DNA of 61,992 nt from [Clostridium] symbiosum ATCC 14940 (lineage in GTDB: Bacteria; Bacillota; Clostridia; Lachnospirales; Lachnospiraceae). The stretch covers positions 1-61,992 of the forward strand of contig NZ_KE992890.1 of assembly GCF_000466485.1 (NCBI RefSeq), read 5' to 3'. The notes under the pieces are model-generated. The model was given only the letters and a program-made list of their open reading frames with translations, made no database searches and was not told where the DNA came from. Positions 13,606 to 21,241 of the stretch are shown piece by piece (positions within the stretch are counted from its first letter, which is position 1; each line of letters begins with the position of its first letter). Made by a program: the position numbers and the translations under genes.

Positions 13606-15006
13606 ATGACAGTTTACACTGTTTTAACAGATTTTGCATTAGCATCCTTTTTAATACTGGTTGGACAGCTCCTTCGCGCAAAGGTACCGCTTATCCAGAA
13701 ATATTTTATTCCATCCAGCCTGATGGCCGGTTTTCTGGGGCTTTTCGCTGGCAGGGAATTTTTGAACATTTTGCCGTTCTCCGATTCTATGGGGTCTTAT
13801 ACCAGTGTGCTGATGATTATAATATTTGCAGCAATCGGTATTAACGGATTTAAGATCAATAAGGGCGTCCTGAAAAGGGAAGCGGAGCGTGTGGTCGGAT
13901 ATGGCCTGTATAAGGGGGCACAGAGCGCTTTGCAGTGGTGGCTTCCCGCACTGGTGGGAGTGCTGGTCATCTCCAAAATATGGCCGGATATTAATTATGG
14001 CTTTGGGCTTCTCCTGGCAGCCGGGTTTTTGGGAGGACACGGCACCGCAGCAGCAGTTGGAACGACAATGGCGGAGCTGGGCTTTGCCGATGCCCCGGAT
14101 CTGGCTATGACCTCGGCAACGGTAGGCATCCTGGCGGGTGTGTTCGGCGGGCTGATCTTTATCAAATGGGCCACGGCCAAGGGATATACTCAGTACATAA
14201 AGAACTTTGCTTACCTGAGTGGCGACTTAAAGACTGGTATGGTCAGCAGGGAAAACCAGGAGGAGATGGGAAGGGATACGGTTTCCTCAATTGCCCTGGA
14301 TCCCCTGTGCTGGCATTTGAGTATTCTGATGGTTCCCACAGGACTCGGCTATCTTTGCAGCAAGCTGGTAAAAAGCTATTTTGCCGTCAATATTCCCAAT
14401 TATGCCTGTGCGTTTATTCTGGCACTGCTCTTCTTCTGTGTGGCAGGCGGTCGTACGGACAGAGGAGTCTACCGTTATATTGATAAGCGGGTGAATACGC
14501 GCATCAGTGGAACATGTACCGACTATCTGGTGTTTTTCGGAGTAGCGAGTATCAAGATACCGATTATTGTAAAATACGCAGGCCCTCTTTTCGTTCTGAT
14601 GATTTTGGGCATTTTCATTGTCTGGTTTATACTTCGTATCCTGGGACCGGCCATGAACCGCGACAGCTGGTTTGAACGTTCTATATTCGTATACGGCTAT
14701 GCAACCGGCGTATTCGCCATTGGCTTTTTACTCCTTCGCATTGTAGATCCGGAAAATGAGTCTAAGACGCTGAACGATACCGCATTTACAACACCATTTC
14801 TTACACCGGTGGAAACCTTTGTATGGGCGGCCGGTCCGGCAATGCTGATGGGGGGTCAGCACTGGCTGTTCATAGGGATATTTGCAGCAATGTTCTTTGG
14901 CCTTATTATTGCCGCAATGGTAATGAAATGGTGGTATATAAAAATTCCGCTGTCGGAAAGAAAGGCGATTGTTAATTACAGCGGGGAAGAGGAGGAACAG
15001 CTATGA
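13606..15006 (+). CDS. GltS-family sodium:glutamate-type symporter
   Basis: 466 residues with about 11-12 membrane helices; the ATG at 13606 lies 44 bases after the CoA-transferase. The family signature is clear: N-terminal LASFLILVGQLLRAKVPLIQKYFIPSSL, FAAIGING, and the pore-loop motif GGHGTAAA (about residue 146), matching SGGHGTGAA of E. coli GltS. A second half carries the inverted repeat of the fold. GltS proteins import glutamate or related acidic amino compounds with sodium. Here it should bring in the operon's substrate, which points to an anionic amino acid or carboxylate such as glutamate, 2-aminoadipate or an opine. The C-terminus overlaps the next gene by 4 bases. Confidence 0.85.
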   Translation: MTVYTVLTDFALASFLILVGQLLRAKVPLIQKYFIPSSLMAGFLGLFAGREFLNILPFSDSMGSYTSVLMIIIFAAIGINGFKINKGVLKREAERVVGYGLYKGAQSALQWWLPALVGVLVISKIWPDINYGFGLLLAAGFLGGHGTAAAVGTTMAELGFADAPDLAMTSATVGILAGVFGGLIFIKWATAKGYTQYIKNFAYLSGDLKTGMVSRENQEEMGRDTVSSIALDPLCWHLSILMVPTGLGYLCSKLVKSYFAVNIPNYACAFILALLFFCVAGGRTDRGVYRYIDKRVNTRISGTCTDYLVFFGVASIKIPIIVKYAGPLFVLMILGIFIVWFILRILGPAMNRDSWFERSIFVYGYATGVFAIGFLLLRIVDPENESKTLNDTAFTTPFLTPVETFVWAAGPAMLMGGQHWLFIGIFAAMFFGLIIAAMVMKWWYIKIPLSERKAIVNYSGEEEEQL

Positions 15007-15317
15007 GAATCGATACGCATCCAATCATCGGCCGGATAGAAAAGGGGAGGATGGTCGAATTTGAACTTGACGGCATGAAAATGAACGGTTATGAGGGGGA
15101 ACCTATTGCAATGGCGCTTAAGGCGGCCGGAATCCAAATCCATCGGTACACATCCAAACAGCATGAACCGCGAGGGATTTTCTGTGCAATTGGAAGGTGT
15201 ACGGACTGTGTAATGATTGTAGATGGAAAGCCGAATATCCGCACCTGTGTGACTCCGCTGAAAGAAGGAATGAAGGTGCAGACACAGTACGGCGTCTCGG
15301 CAAAACCGGAGGAGTGA
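15003..15317 (+). CDS. [2Fe-2S] small subunit of Hcn/opine-oxidase-like dehydrogenase
   Basis: 104 residues; ATG overlaps the transporter stop (ATGA). A plant-type ferredoxin-like domain of the HcnA/SoxA-N type, with cluster ligands in IFCAIGRCTDCVM and a distal TCVT (about residue 81). The N-terminus contains the VEFELDGMKMNGYEGEPIAMAL pattern common to sarcosine oxidase alpha N-terminal domains. It would pass electrons within the complex formed with the next three gene products. Gene order [2Fe-2S]-FAD-[BFD]-FAD is that of hydrogen cyanide synthase, octopine/nopaline oxidase and proline dehydrogenase complexes. Confidence 0.85.
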   Translation: MRIDTHPIIGRIEKGRMVEFELDGMKMNGYEGEPIAMALKAAGIQIHRYTSKQHEPRGIFCAIGRCTDCVMIVDGKPNIRTCVTPLKEGMKVQTQYGVSAKPEE

Positions 15318-15321
15318 GGAC

Positions 15322-16911
15322 ATGAAGAGATATGAATTAATAATAGTTGGGGCCGGACCGGCCGGCCTCTCTGCCGCGATAGAGGCGGCAAAGAGGAACA
15401 TGCAGGTGGTCGTATTTGATGAAAATTCCCGCCCGGGAGGCCAGTTGTTTAAACAGATCCATAAGTTTTTCGGTTCAAAAGAACATAAAGCAAAAACAAG
15501 GGGATTTATCATAGGGGAGGAACTGCTTGTACAGGCAAAAGAGCTGGGGGTCGAGGTGATTTTAAATGCCACAGTAATCGGCCTTTATCGTGAAAAGGAA
15601 GTCTGCGTCATGCAGGATGGGCAGCTCGTACATTATAAGGGAGACAATATTATCGTTGCTGCGGGAGCCGCGGAGAATATGGTGACATTTCGCGGCTGGA
15701 CGCTGCCGGGCGTAATCGGAGCCGGAGCGGCCCAAACGATGATGAACCTTCATGGAGTAAAACCTGGAGAACGCATTCTTATGGTGGGATCCGGTAATGT
15801 CGGCCTGGTAGTCAGTTTCCAGCTGCTTCAGGCCGGCTGTAAGGTAGTGGGAGTGATAGATGCGGCCAAACGAATCGGAGGATACGGCGTCCATGCGGCC
15901 AAACTGACCCGGACGGGAGTACCGTTCTATCTTTCCCACACGATTGTGGAGGCAGAGGGCGGCGATCACGTGACTGGCGCCGTTATAGCGGAGGTGGATG
16001 ACAAGTGGCAGACGGTTCCGGGAACCCAAAAGCATCTGGAGGCAGATACGATTTGTATCGCAGTCGGCCTGTCGCCTATGTCCCAGCTTGTGCGGATGGC
16101 AGGATGTGAAACAGCCGACGATCCGAGAAAAGGCGGCCTGGTTCCGGTTTGTAATGAATACGGGGAGACTTCCATCCCGGGAATCTTTGCCGCCGGAGAC
16201 GTGGCCGGAATTGAAGAGGCCAGTTCGGCAATGATACAGGGCAGAATCGCCGGCCTGGCGGCGGCTGAGAGAAGCGGTTATCTGGAAGAAGATGAGATGA
16301 GCGCATTGTTTCTGGAAGCCAACAGTTCCCTCAGCCGGCTTCGACAGGGCATGTTCAGCCATGCAAATAAGGGCAGGACAGATTTAACAGAGACGGATGA
16401 GGGATACCGGCTTTCGGCCAGCCTTCTGTCGAGGGGGTATGTGGAGGACTCTGAGATTCAGGAATTCCCCTGCGCTGTTTCCCACACGCCGGGAGTGCAT
16501 CCGGTCATTGAATGCACTCAGAATATCCCGTGTAATCCGTGCCAGGATGCCTGCCGTTTCGGTTGTATCAGGGTAGGGGAGACAATCACGTCCCTGCCGC
16601 AGATAAGGGAGGATGCAAAATGTGTGGGATGCGGAATGTGTGTTGCAAATTGTTCCGGGCAGGCAATTTTCCTGGTAGATGAGGACTATGATGAGAGCCA
16701 TGCAAGTATAACGATACCCTATGAATTTCTTCCTCTTCCAGAAAAAGGGGCGGCAGGAACCGCGCTCAGCCGGAGCGGGGACAGGCTCTGCCGGGCTGTG
16801 GTATCGGATGTCAGGAGCGTAAAAGCAATGGATCACACGAATCTGGTTACCATGCTGGTACCGAAGGAATTTGCAGGATCGGCGCGGTTTATCGAATTTG
16901 AGGAGGGATAA
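15322..16911 (+). CDS. FAD/NAD-type oxidoreductase subunit with C-terminal 4Fe-4S domain (HcnB/OoxA-like)
   Basis: 529 residues, ATG at 15322, 4 bases after the preceding stop. The first dinucleotide fold, LIIVGAGPAGLSAAIEA, binds FAD; the second, ILMVGSGNVGLVVSFQLL (about residue 155), could bind NAD; the FAD-closing motif is GIFAAGDVAG (about residue 290). The C-terminal 130 residues add cysteine clusters NIPCNPCQDACRFGC and CVGCGMCVANCSGQA, which can carry Fe-S clusters and are not in the shortest HcnB proteins. It is the electron-transfer alpha subunit of the amine dehydrogenase and may hand electrons to ferredoxin or NAD rather than oxygen, as suits an anaerobe. Confidence 0.88.
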   Translation: MKRYELIIVGAGPAGLSAAIEAAKRNMQVVVFDENSRPGGQLFKQIHKFFGSKEHKAKTRGFIIGEELLVQAKELGVEVILNATVIGLYREKEVCVMQDGQLVHYKGDNIIVAAGAAENMVTFRGWTLPGVIGAGAAQTMMNLHGVKPGERILMVGSGNVGLVVSFQLLQAGCKVVGVIDAAKRIGGYGVHAAKLTRTGVPFYLSHTIVEAEGGDHVTGAVIAEVDDKWQTVPGTQKHLEADTICIAVGLSPMSQLVRMAGCETADDPRKGGLVPVCNEYGETSIPGIFAAGDVAGIEEASSAMIQGRIAGLAAAERSGYLEEDEMSALFLEANSSLSRLRQGMFSHANKGRTDLTETDEGYRLSASLLSRGYVEDSEIQEFPCAVSHTPGVHPVIECTQNIPCNPCQDACRFGCIRVGETITSLPQIREDAKCVGCGMCVANCSGQAIFLVDEDYDESHASITIPYEFLPLPEKGAAGTALSRSGDRLCRAVVSDVRSVKAMDHTNLVTMLVPKEFAGSARFIEFEEG

Positions 16912-16915
16912 CGGA

Positions 16916-17260
16916 ATGGAAACAATTATGGACCGTTCAATTGATATCGGGAAACTGATTCCCCAGCCGGACGACGATGTGATTGTCTGCCGTTGTGAGG
17001 AAGTTACAAAAGGGGAGATCCGTCAGGCTGTTCATGATGGAATGCGCACATTGAATGAAATCAGAAGGTATCTGCGCACAGGGATGGGACTATGCCAGGG
17101 GCAGACCTGCGGAAAGCTGGTTCAGTCTATCGTAGCCAGGGAATTAGGGGTAAAACCGTCCGATCTCCAAATGAATACGGCAAGGAGCCCTGTCAGGCCC
17201 ACGGAAATGGGAGTATATGGCAATGAGATTATAGAACAGGAGGGAAAAGATGAAGCATAA
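16916..17260 (+). CDS. BFD-like [2Fe-2S] protein
   Basis: 114 residues, starting at the ATG at 16916 right after the oxidoreductase stop. The core VIVCRCEEVTKGEIRQAVHDG...GMGLCQGQTCGKLV is the bacterioferritin-associated-ferredoxin fold with C-x-C and C-x(4)-C ligands. In many Hcn/opine-oxidase complexes this domain is the C-terminus of the alpha subunit; here it is a separate gene. The last 11 bases overlap the next gene. It likely bridges electrons between the two flavoprotein subunits. Confidence 0.85.
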   Translation: METIMDRSIDIGKLIPQPDDDVIVCRCEEVTKGEIRQAVHDGMRTLNEIRRYLRTGMGLCQGQTCGKLVQSIVARELGVKPSDLQMNTARSPVRPTEMGVYGNEIIEQEGKDEA

Positions 17261-18374
17261 TGCACAAGTGGTAATAGTCGGAAGCGGCCTGGTCGGCTGC
17301 TCAGCGGCCTATTATCTCTGTAAACATGGCATTCAGCCGATTGTTCTTGAGAAAAAGGAAATCGGACACGGCGGTTCCAGCAGAAATGCGGGGGGAGTCC
17401 GGCAGTCTGCAAGAGATCCCAGGGAACTTCCGATGGCGATGTATGCAGTCGAAAATATTTGGCCGGGACTCAGCGAAGAACTGGGAATTGACATTGAATA
17501 CAGGCAGAAGGGGAATCTCCGGCTTGCGAAGACATCTGAGCATATGACGATTCTGGAAAAAACGGCTCTAAAATGCCAGTCCCTTGGTCTTGCCATGACC
17601 ATGCTGTCGGGGGAGGAGACGAGAAAAAAGAATCCATTTATCTCCGATGAAGTGATTGGTTCCAGCTGGTGTCCGACGGACGGGCATGCCAATCCGCTTC
17701 TGACGACTCTCGGATTTTATAAAAAAGCCCGGGAAATGGGGGCCAGATTTATCACGGGAGAAGAAGTCGTTTCGCTCAGGAAAGAGAGAGGAAGAATCTC
17801 AGGCGTAGTCACAAAATGTAATGTATACGGAGCGGAACAGGTAATTGTCGCAAGCGGGTTTGAGAGCCGGGCGATTCTCAATACGGTTGGAATTGATATT
17901 CCCATGCGTAAAAAGCTGTTGGAGAGCCTGGTGACGGAGGAGATGCCGTATATGTTTGACGAAATGCTTGGTGTGGCGACCTCAGATTTTTACGGGCATC
18001 AGACGAAGCATGGCTCCTTTGTCTTCGGCGGGGACGCAGGATTTGGAAATTATTATGATTTCCAGAAGGAGACGATGTCCACCAGCCTGTCGCCGTCCGT
18101 GATTTGCCGTGGAGTTCTGCGGTATTTCCCGATGCTCTCGGAAATGAAGGTGGTACGTGCCTGGGCCGGATGGAAGGATGAAAGCGCCGATGGGATTCCG
18201 GTTATCGGTCCGATTGGGGAAGTGCCGGGACTTTACGCTGCCTGTGGTTTTTCGGGACATGGTTTCGGCATTGCCCCGGCAGCCGGAATGGAGCTTGCGA
18301 ACCTGATTGCCGGCGGAAAAAGCGTGCTGGATCTAAGAGAGTTGAGATATAACCGTTTTCTCCCGAAAAAATAG
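17250..18374 (+). CDS. DAO-family FAD amine dehydrogenase, catalytic subunit (HcnC/OoxB/SoxB-like)
   Basis: 374 residues, ATG at 17250 overlapping the BFD gene. The N-terminal VVIVGSGLVGCSAAYYLCKHG binds FAD; SSRNAGGVRQSARDP is the loop typical of sarcosine oxidase beta, glycine oxidase and D-amino-acid dehydrogenases; the C-terminal GIPVIGPIGEVPGLYAACGFSGHGFGIAPAAG closes the FAD site. It should oxidise a C-N bond (secondary amine or amino acid) to an imine that hydrolyses to a 2-oxo acid. With the GltS-type importer, an anionic amino acid, N-alkyl amino acid or opine is a fair guess, but the substrate cannot be read directly. Confidence 0.88.
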   Translation: MKHNAQVVIVGSGLVGCSAAYYLCKHGIQPIVLEKKEIGHGGSSRNAGGVRQSARDPRELPMAMYAVENIWPGLSEELGIDIEYRQKGNLRLAKTSEHMTILEKTALKCQSLGLAMTMLSGEETRKKNPFISDEVIGSSWCPTDGHANPLLTTLGFYKKAREMGARFITGEEVVSLRKERGRISGVVTKCNVYGAEQVIVASGFESRAILNTVGIDIPMRKKLLESLVTEEMPYMFDEMLGVATSDFYGHQTKHGSFVFGGDAGFGNYYDFQKETMSTSLSPSVICRGVLRYFPMLSEMKVVRAWAGWKDESADGIPVIGPIGEVPGLYAACGFSGHGFGIAPAAGMELANLIAGGKSVLDLRELRYNRFLPKK

Positions 18375-18388
18375 GATGGAGGTACACA

Positions 18389-19546
18389 ATGAAAGCATTT
18401 ACATTCAATATGCCTGCTAAAATCTATTTTGGGGCAGGGGTAAGCAAAGATTTATCGGAGCTTACGCGCCGGTTTAACGCGGACAAGGTTATGCTGGTTA
18501 CGGATCGGGTGATCGGAAATACAAAAGGTTTTGCCGCCATCGCGGAAGGCCTTGAGAAAAATGGAATACAAGCCATTGTCTACGATGACACGTCACCGGA
18601 ACCGCCGGTGGAGGCAGTGGACAGAGCGGCGGCTGTTATGAGGACGAGCGGCTGTCAGATGGCGGTTGCAGTGGGCGGTGGCAGCGCTATCGACAGCGCT
18701 AAGGCAATGTGTATGCTGTGTACAAATGAAGGCTCGGTCCGGGATTATCTGTTTGGAGGAAGCCGCACAATTGAAAACCGCCCCCTTCCGTTAGTCTGCG
18801 TCCCGACGACGGCCGGAAGCGGAAGTGAGGTGACCGCATCCAGTGTAATATCGGATCCGGAGAGGGGAATTAAGCTGTCCGTAACCCATGAATGGCTGAT
18901 TCCTCTGGCTGCAGTGATTGATCCTGTTCTGCATATGGATATGCCTCCTGTTATTACTGCGTCGACCGGAATGGATGCGTTGACCCATGCAATTGAAGCG
19001 TATGTTTCCAAAAACGCGGAACCTTTGTCCGACGCGCTGGCCCTTGCCGCCATTCGTTTGATAGGGCAGAATATCCGCACTGCAACATACCGGCCGGATT
19101 GCCTGGAGGCACGCTCCGCCATGGCGCTGGCGAGTCTGATGGCGGCTGCAGCATTTGTCAACGGAGGTCTGGGAGCAGTGCACGGTATATCCCAGGCAAT
19201 GGGCGGAATTGCCCATGTGTCCCACGGAATCGGCAATGCTCTGCTTCTCCCCTTTGTATGCGAAGCCAATCTGCCGGGTAATATGGAGCGCTATGCACAG
19301 ATTGCACCACTGCTGGGAGAACGGACGGAGGAGCTTTCACTCCATCAGGCAGCCCGCTGCTGCGTGGATGTCATCCACCGGATGATTAAAGAGCTGGGGC
19401 TGCCGGCCGCACTGCATGAAGTTAAGGTAACGAGAGAGATGTTTCCTGATATTGCGAAAGGGGGCATGGAATACCGGCTTATGCCGCTGAATCCGGTACC
19501 TTTGAGCGAGAAGGAGATCCTTGATATTTTAGAAAAAGCATATTAG
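18389..19546 (+). CDS. iron-containing alcohol dehydrogenase (type III)
   Basis: 385 residues, ATG at 18389 after GGAGG. Features: glycine-rich VAVGGGSAIDSAKAM and TTAGSGSEVT for NAD(P); metal ligands in GMDALTHAIEAYVS and GAVHGISQAMGGIAHVSHGIGNA. This family includes butanol dehydrogenases, lactaldehyde reductase and also 2-hydroxyglutarate and 4-hydroxybutyrate dehydrogenases. As the last gene of the operon it most simply reduces the 2-oxo acid from the amine dehydrogenase to the 2-hydroxy acid needed by the CoA-transferase and dehydratase. Reduction of an aldehyde product is the main alternative. Confidence 0.88.
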   Translation: MKAFTFNMPAKIYFGAGVSKDLSELTRRFNADKVMLVTDRVIGNTKGFAAIAEGLEKNGIQAIVYDDTSPEPPVEAVDRAAAVMRTSGCQMAVAVGGGSAIDSAKAMCMLCTNEGSVRDYLFGGSRTIENRPLPLVCVPTTAGSGSEVTASSVISDPERGIKLSVTHEWLIPLAAVIDPVLHMDMPPVITASTGMDALTHAIEAYVSKNAEPLSDALALAAIRLIGQNIRTATYRPDCLEARSAMALASLMAAAAFVNGGLGAVHGISQAMGGIAHVSHGIGNALLLPFVCEANLPGNMERYAQIAPLLGERTEELSLHQAARCCVDVIHRMIKELGLPAALHEVKVTREMFPDIAKGGMEYRLMPLNPVPLSEKEILDILEKAY

Positions 19547-19575
19547 AATTTTGAAGATTATATCTGAAAAATAAA

Positions 19576-19603
19576 GAGGGCGGAAGTGTTTCCGTCCCCT
19601 TTG
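19576..19603. terminator. terminator at the end of the sigma-54 operon
   Basis: GGGCGGAA...TTTCCGTCCC stem (19578-19598) followed by CTTT, with an A-rich left flank; it may serve both the operon and the convergent methyltransferase gene. Confidence 0.6.
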
Positions 19604-19697
19604 CATTAGCGGTCACGCTTCAGCGCGCGGGTCTTACTTAAACGCAGGCACCTACACTCCCGCCGAAATCGGCGCTGGCAGACTATGTTACAGCCCG

Positions 19698-20474
19698 TCA
19701 AATCACCCGGCACGGCACTACCTCTTTTAACTTCACGGCCCTGGTCATTATAAAGCTGGGAATATTATGCTCCTTCAGATTGCCTTCATCGTTTGTATCT
19801 TCCAGGATGTGCGTCAGGAGGAATCCGGCCTCCAGCTGTCCTCCTATCTGATCCTCCAGTGTATGGGAGAACTGTACCCCGCAGTCCGTATCTTCCAATT
19901 GTTTCATATGGTTAGCATTTTTTAACGGATTGAAGGGCAGAGAGTTTGTCAGCATTTTTTCATCGTCGTCAAAAATATAGTTGATTCCGGTGTCAAGACC
20001 TGAGAGCATTACGCCCTTGTCTTTCAAAATCCGGTAGCATTCCCTGAAGATTGGCTTCACTTCCTCTACATAGCAATTGGAAACGGGGTGGAAAATGAGA
20101 TCAAAGCTTTCGTCTTCAAAAGGCAGCGGTTTTGTCATATCTGCGCGGATGATTTGAATATCATAGCCTTCCCGGGCCGCCACCATCCGCTCGCTTTCCA
20201 ACTGCTTCGGTGAATAATCCAGCACGGTGCAGTCTGCGCCCGCCGCGGCAAAGAGCGGCATCTGCTGGCCTCCTCCGCTTGCCAGACCAAGAACTTTTTT
20301 TCCCCGCAGGCGGCCGAACCACTCTGCAGGCACCGTTTTGTTCGGGGTCAGCACTACGCTCCAATCGCCGCGTAAGGCGTGTTCATATTCTTCGTGTGAG
20401 ATGGGGGTGCCCCACACCCAGCCGTCTTCTATCCAACGGTCAATTGTTTTCGCATTAATATCCTGATAGTTCAT
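19698..20474 (-). CDS. class I SAM-dependent methyltransferase
   Basis: 258 residues, ATG at 20474, with AAAGGAG about 11 bases upstream. The SAM-binding motif KVLGLASGGGQQMPLFAAAGA (motif I), VLDYS (acidic end of strand 2), IIRADM and LIFHPVSNCYVEE give the Methyltransf_11 fold. The N-terminus is Trp-rich (IDRWIEDGWVWGTPISHEEY), as in a subgroup common in Clostridia and Bacilli with unknown substrates. It is convergent with the sigma-54 operon and appears to be a stand-alone gene. Substrate unknown. Confidence 0.85.
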   Translation of the reverse strand: MNYQDINAKTIDRWIEDGWVWGTPISHEEYEHALRGDWSVVLTPNKTVPAEWFGRLRGKKVLGLASGGGQQMPLFAAAGADCTVLDYSPKQLESERMVAAREGYDIQIIRADMTKPLPFEDESFDLIFHPVSNCYVEEVKPIFRECYRILKDKGVMLSGLDTGINYIFDDDEKMLTNSLPFNPLKNANHMKQLEDTDCGVQFSHTLEDQIGGQLEAGFLLTHILEDTNDEGNLKEHNIPSFIMTRAVKLKEVVPCRVI

Positions 20475-20712
20475 AATTATAATTACTCCTTTAAGCGCAC
20501 CTGATTATCAGCGGGTTTCCTGTTTTACTTGTAGGTGCGATTATCCCTGTCATTTCCACTGTAAGCCAGGAGGGCAGTCCTGTCAAGTTATTACTTACGT
20601 CGGCGTGAATCACGGGATACTCATATGAAATGAAGGGGCGGCATTCCGGCTAAAATCCGGCTTGCCAACCGCTCCTGTACAAGTTAAACTGATATCAGAC
20701 AGGCATAACAGG

Positions 20713-20741
20713 GTAACAGTTCATGCTGTCGGAACTGTTAC
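20713..20741. repeat. 29-bp palindromic repeat, copy 2
   Basis: GTAACAGTTC, ATGCTGTCG, GAACTGTTAC: one base different from the copy at 9256. It ends 6 bases before the AGGAGG of the following gene, so it would form a hairpin in that gene's leader. Confidence 0.85.
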
Positions 20742-20758
20742 ATAACAGGAGGTGGCAC

Positions 20759-21223
20759 ATGGCGTTTACGATTTATGCAAAGATGAAACGAGTGGGGAAA
20801 CAAAAAAAGGAGGATTTGCTGCCGGTTCCGTTTGAACTGGAAAAGAGACCGGACACGGTGCGGGAGCTTGTGACGGCTCTGGTACGGCTGTCCGTATCGG
20901 AATATAACGAGCGTAAAGATGAGGGGCAGGTGCTGCGGTATCTCACGAAAGAGGAGATAAGCGGCCTGGCCTCGGCAGGCAAAGTCTCGTTCGGTGTTCG
21001 GGGCGGCAATGATGCGGATCCGGAAAAAGCGGTCGAGAATGCGCTCCAGTGCTTCGAGGACGGGATTTACCGCATATTTGCCGGAGAAGAGGAGCTGACC
21101 GGACTGGAAGAGCCGGTTCCATGGGTGAACGGGGCAGAAGGTAAAGAAGGTAATGAAGATAAAGGAGACGATAAAACCCCGGTATTTACGTTTATAAGAC
21201 TTACAATGCTGTCGGGGTGGTAA
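20759..21223 (+). CDS. 154-aa uncharacterised protein upstream of the DUF4132 gene
   Basis: ATG at 20759 with AGGAGGTGG upstream. The soluble protein has an N-terminal beta-strand pattern (MAFTIYAKMKRVGKQKKEDL), a helical middle and an acidic, low-complexity C-terminal region (NGAEGKEGNEDKGDDKT). No family was recognised. It ends 18 bases before the giant DUF4132 gene, so the two are likely co-transcribed and act together; in other bacteria DUF4132 (MolR/YehI-like) genes occur with AAA and VWA genes, which are absent here. Confidence 0.7.
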   Translation: MAFTIYAKMKRVGKQKKEDLLPVPFELEKRPDTVRELVTALVRLSVSEYNERKDEGQVLRYLTKEEISGLASAGKVSFGVRGGNDADPEKAVENALQCFEDGIYRIFAGEEELTGLEEPVPWVNGAEGKEGNEDKGDDKTPVFTFIRLTMLSGW

Positions 21224-21241
21224 TGGAAACGGAGGGTTTTG

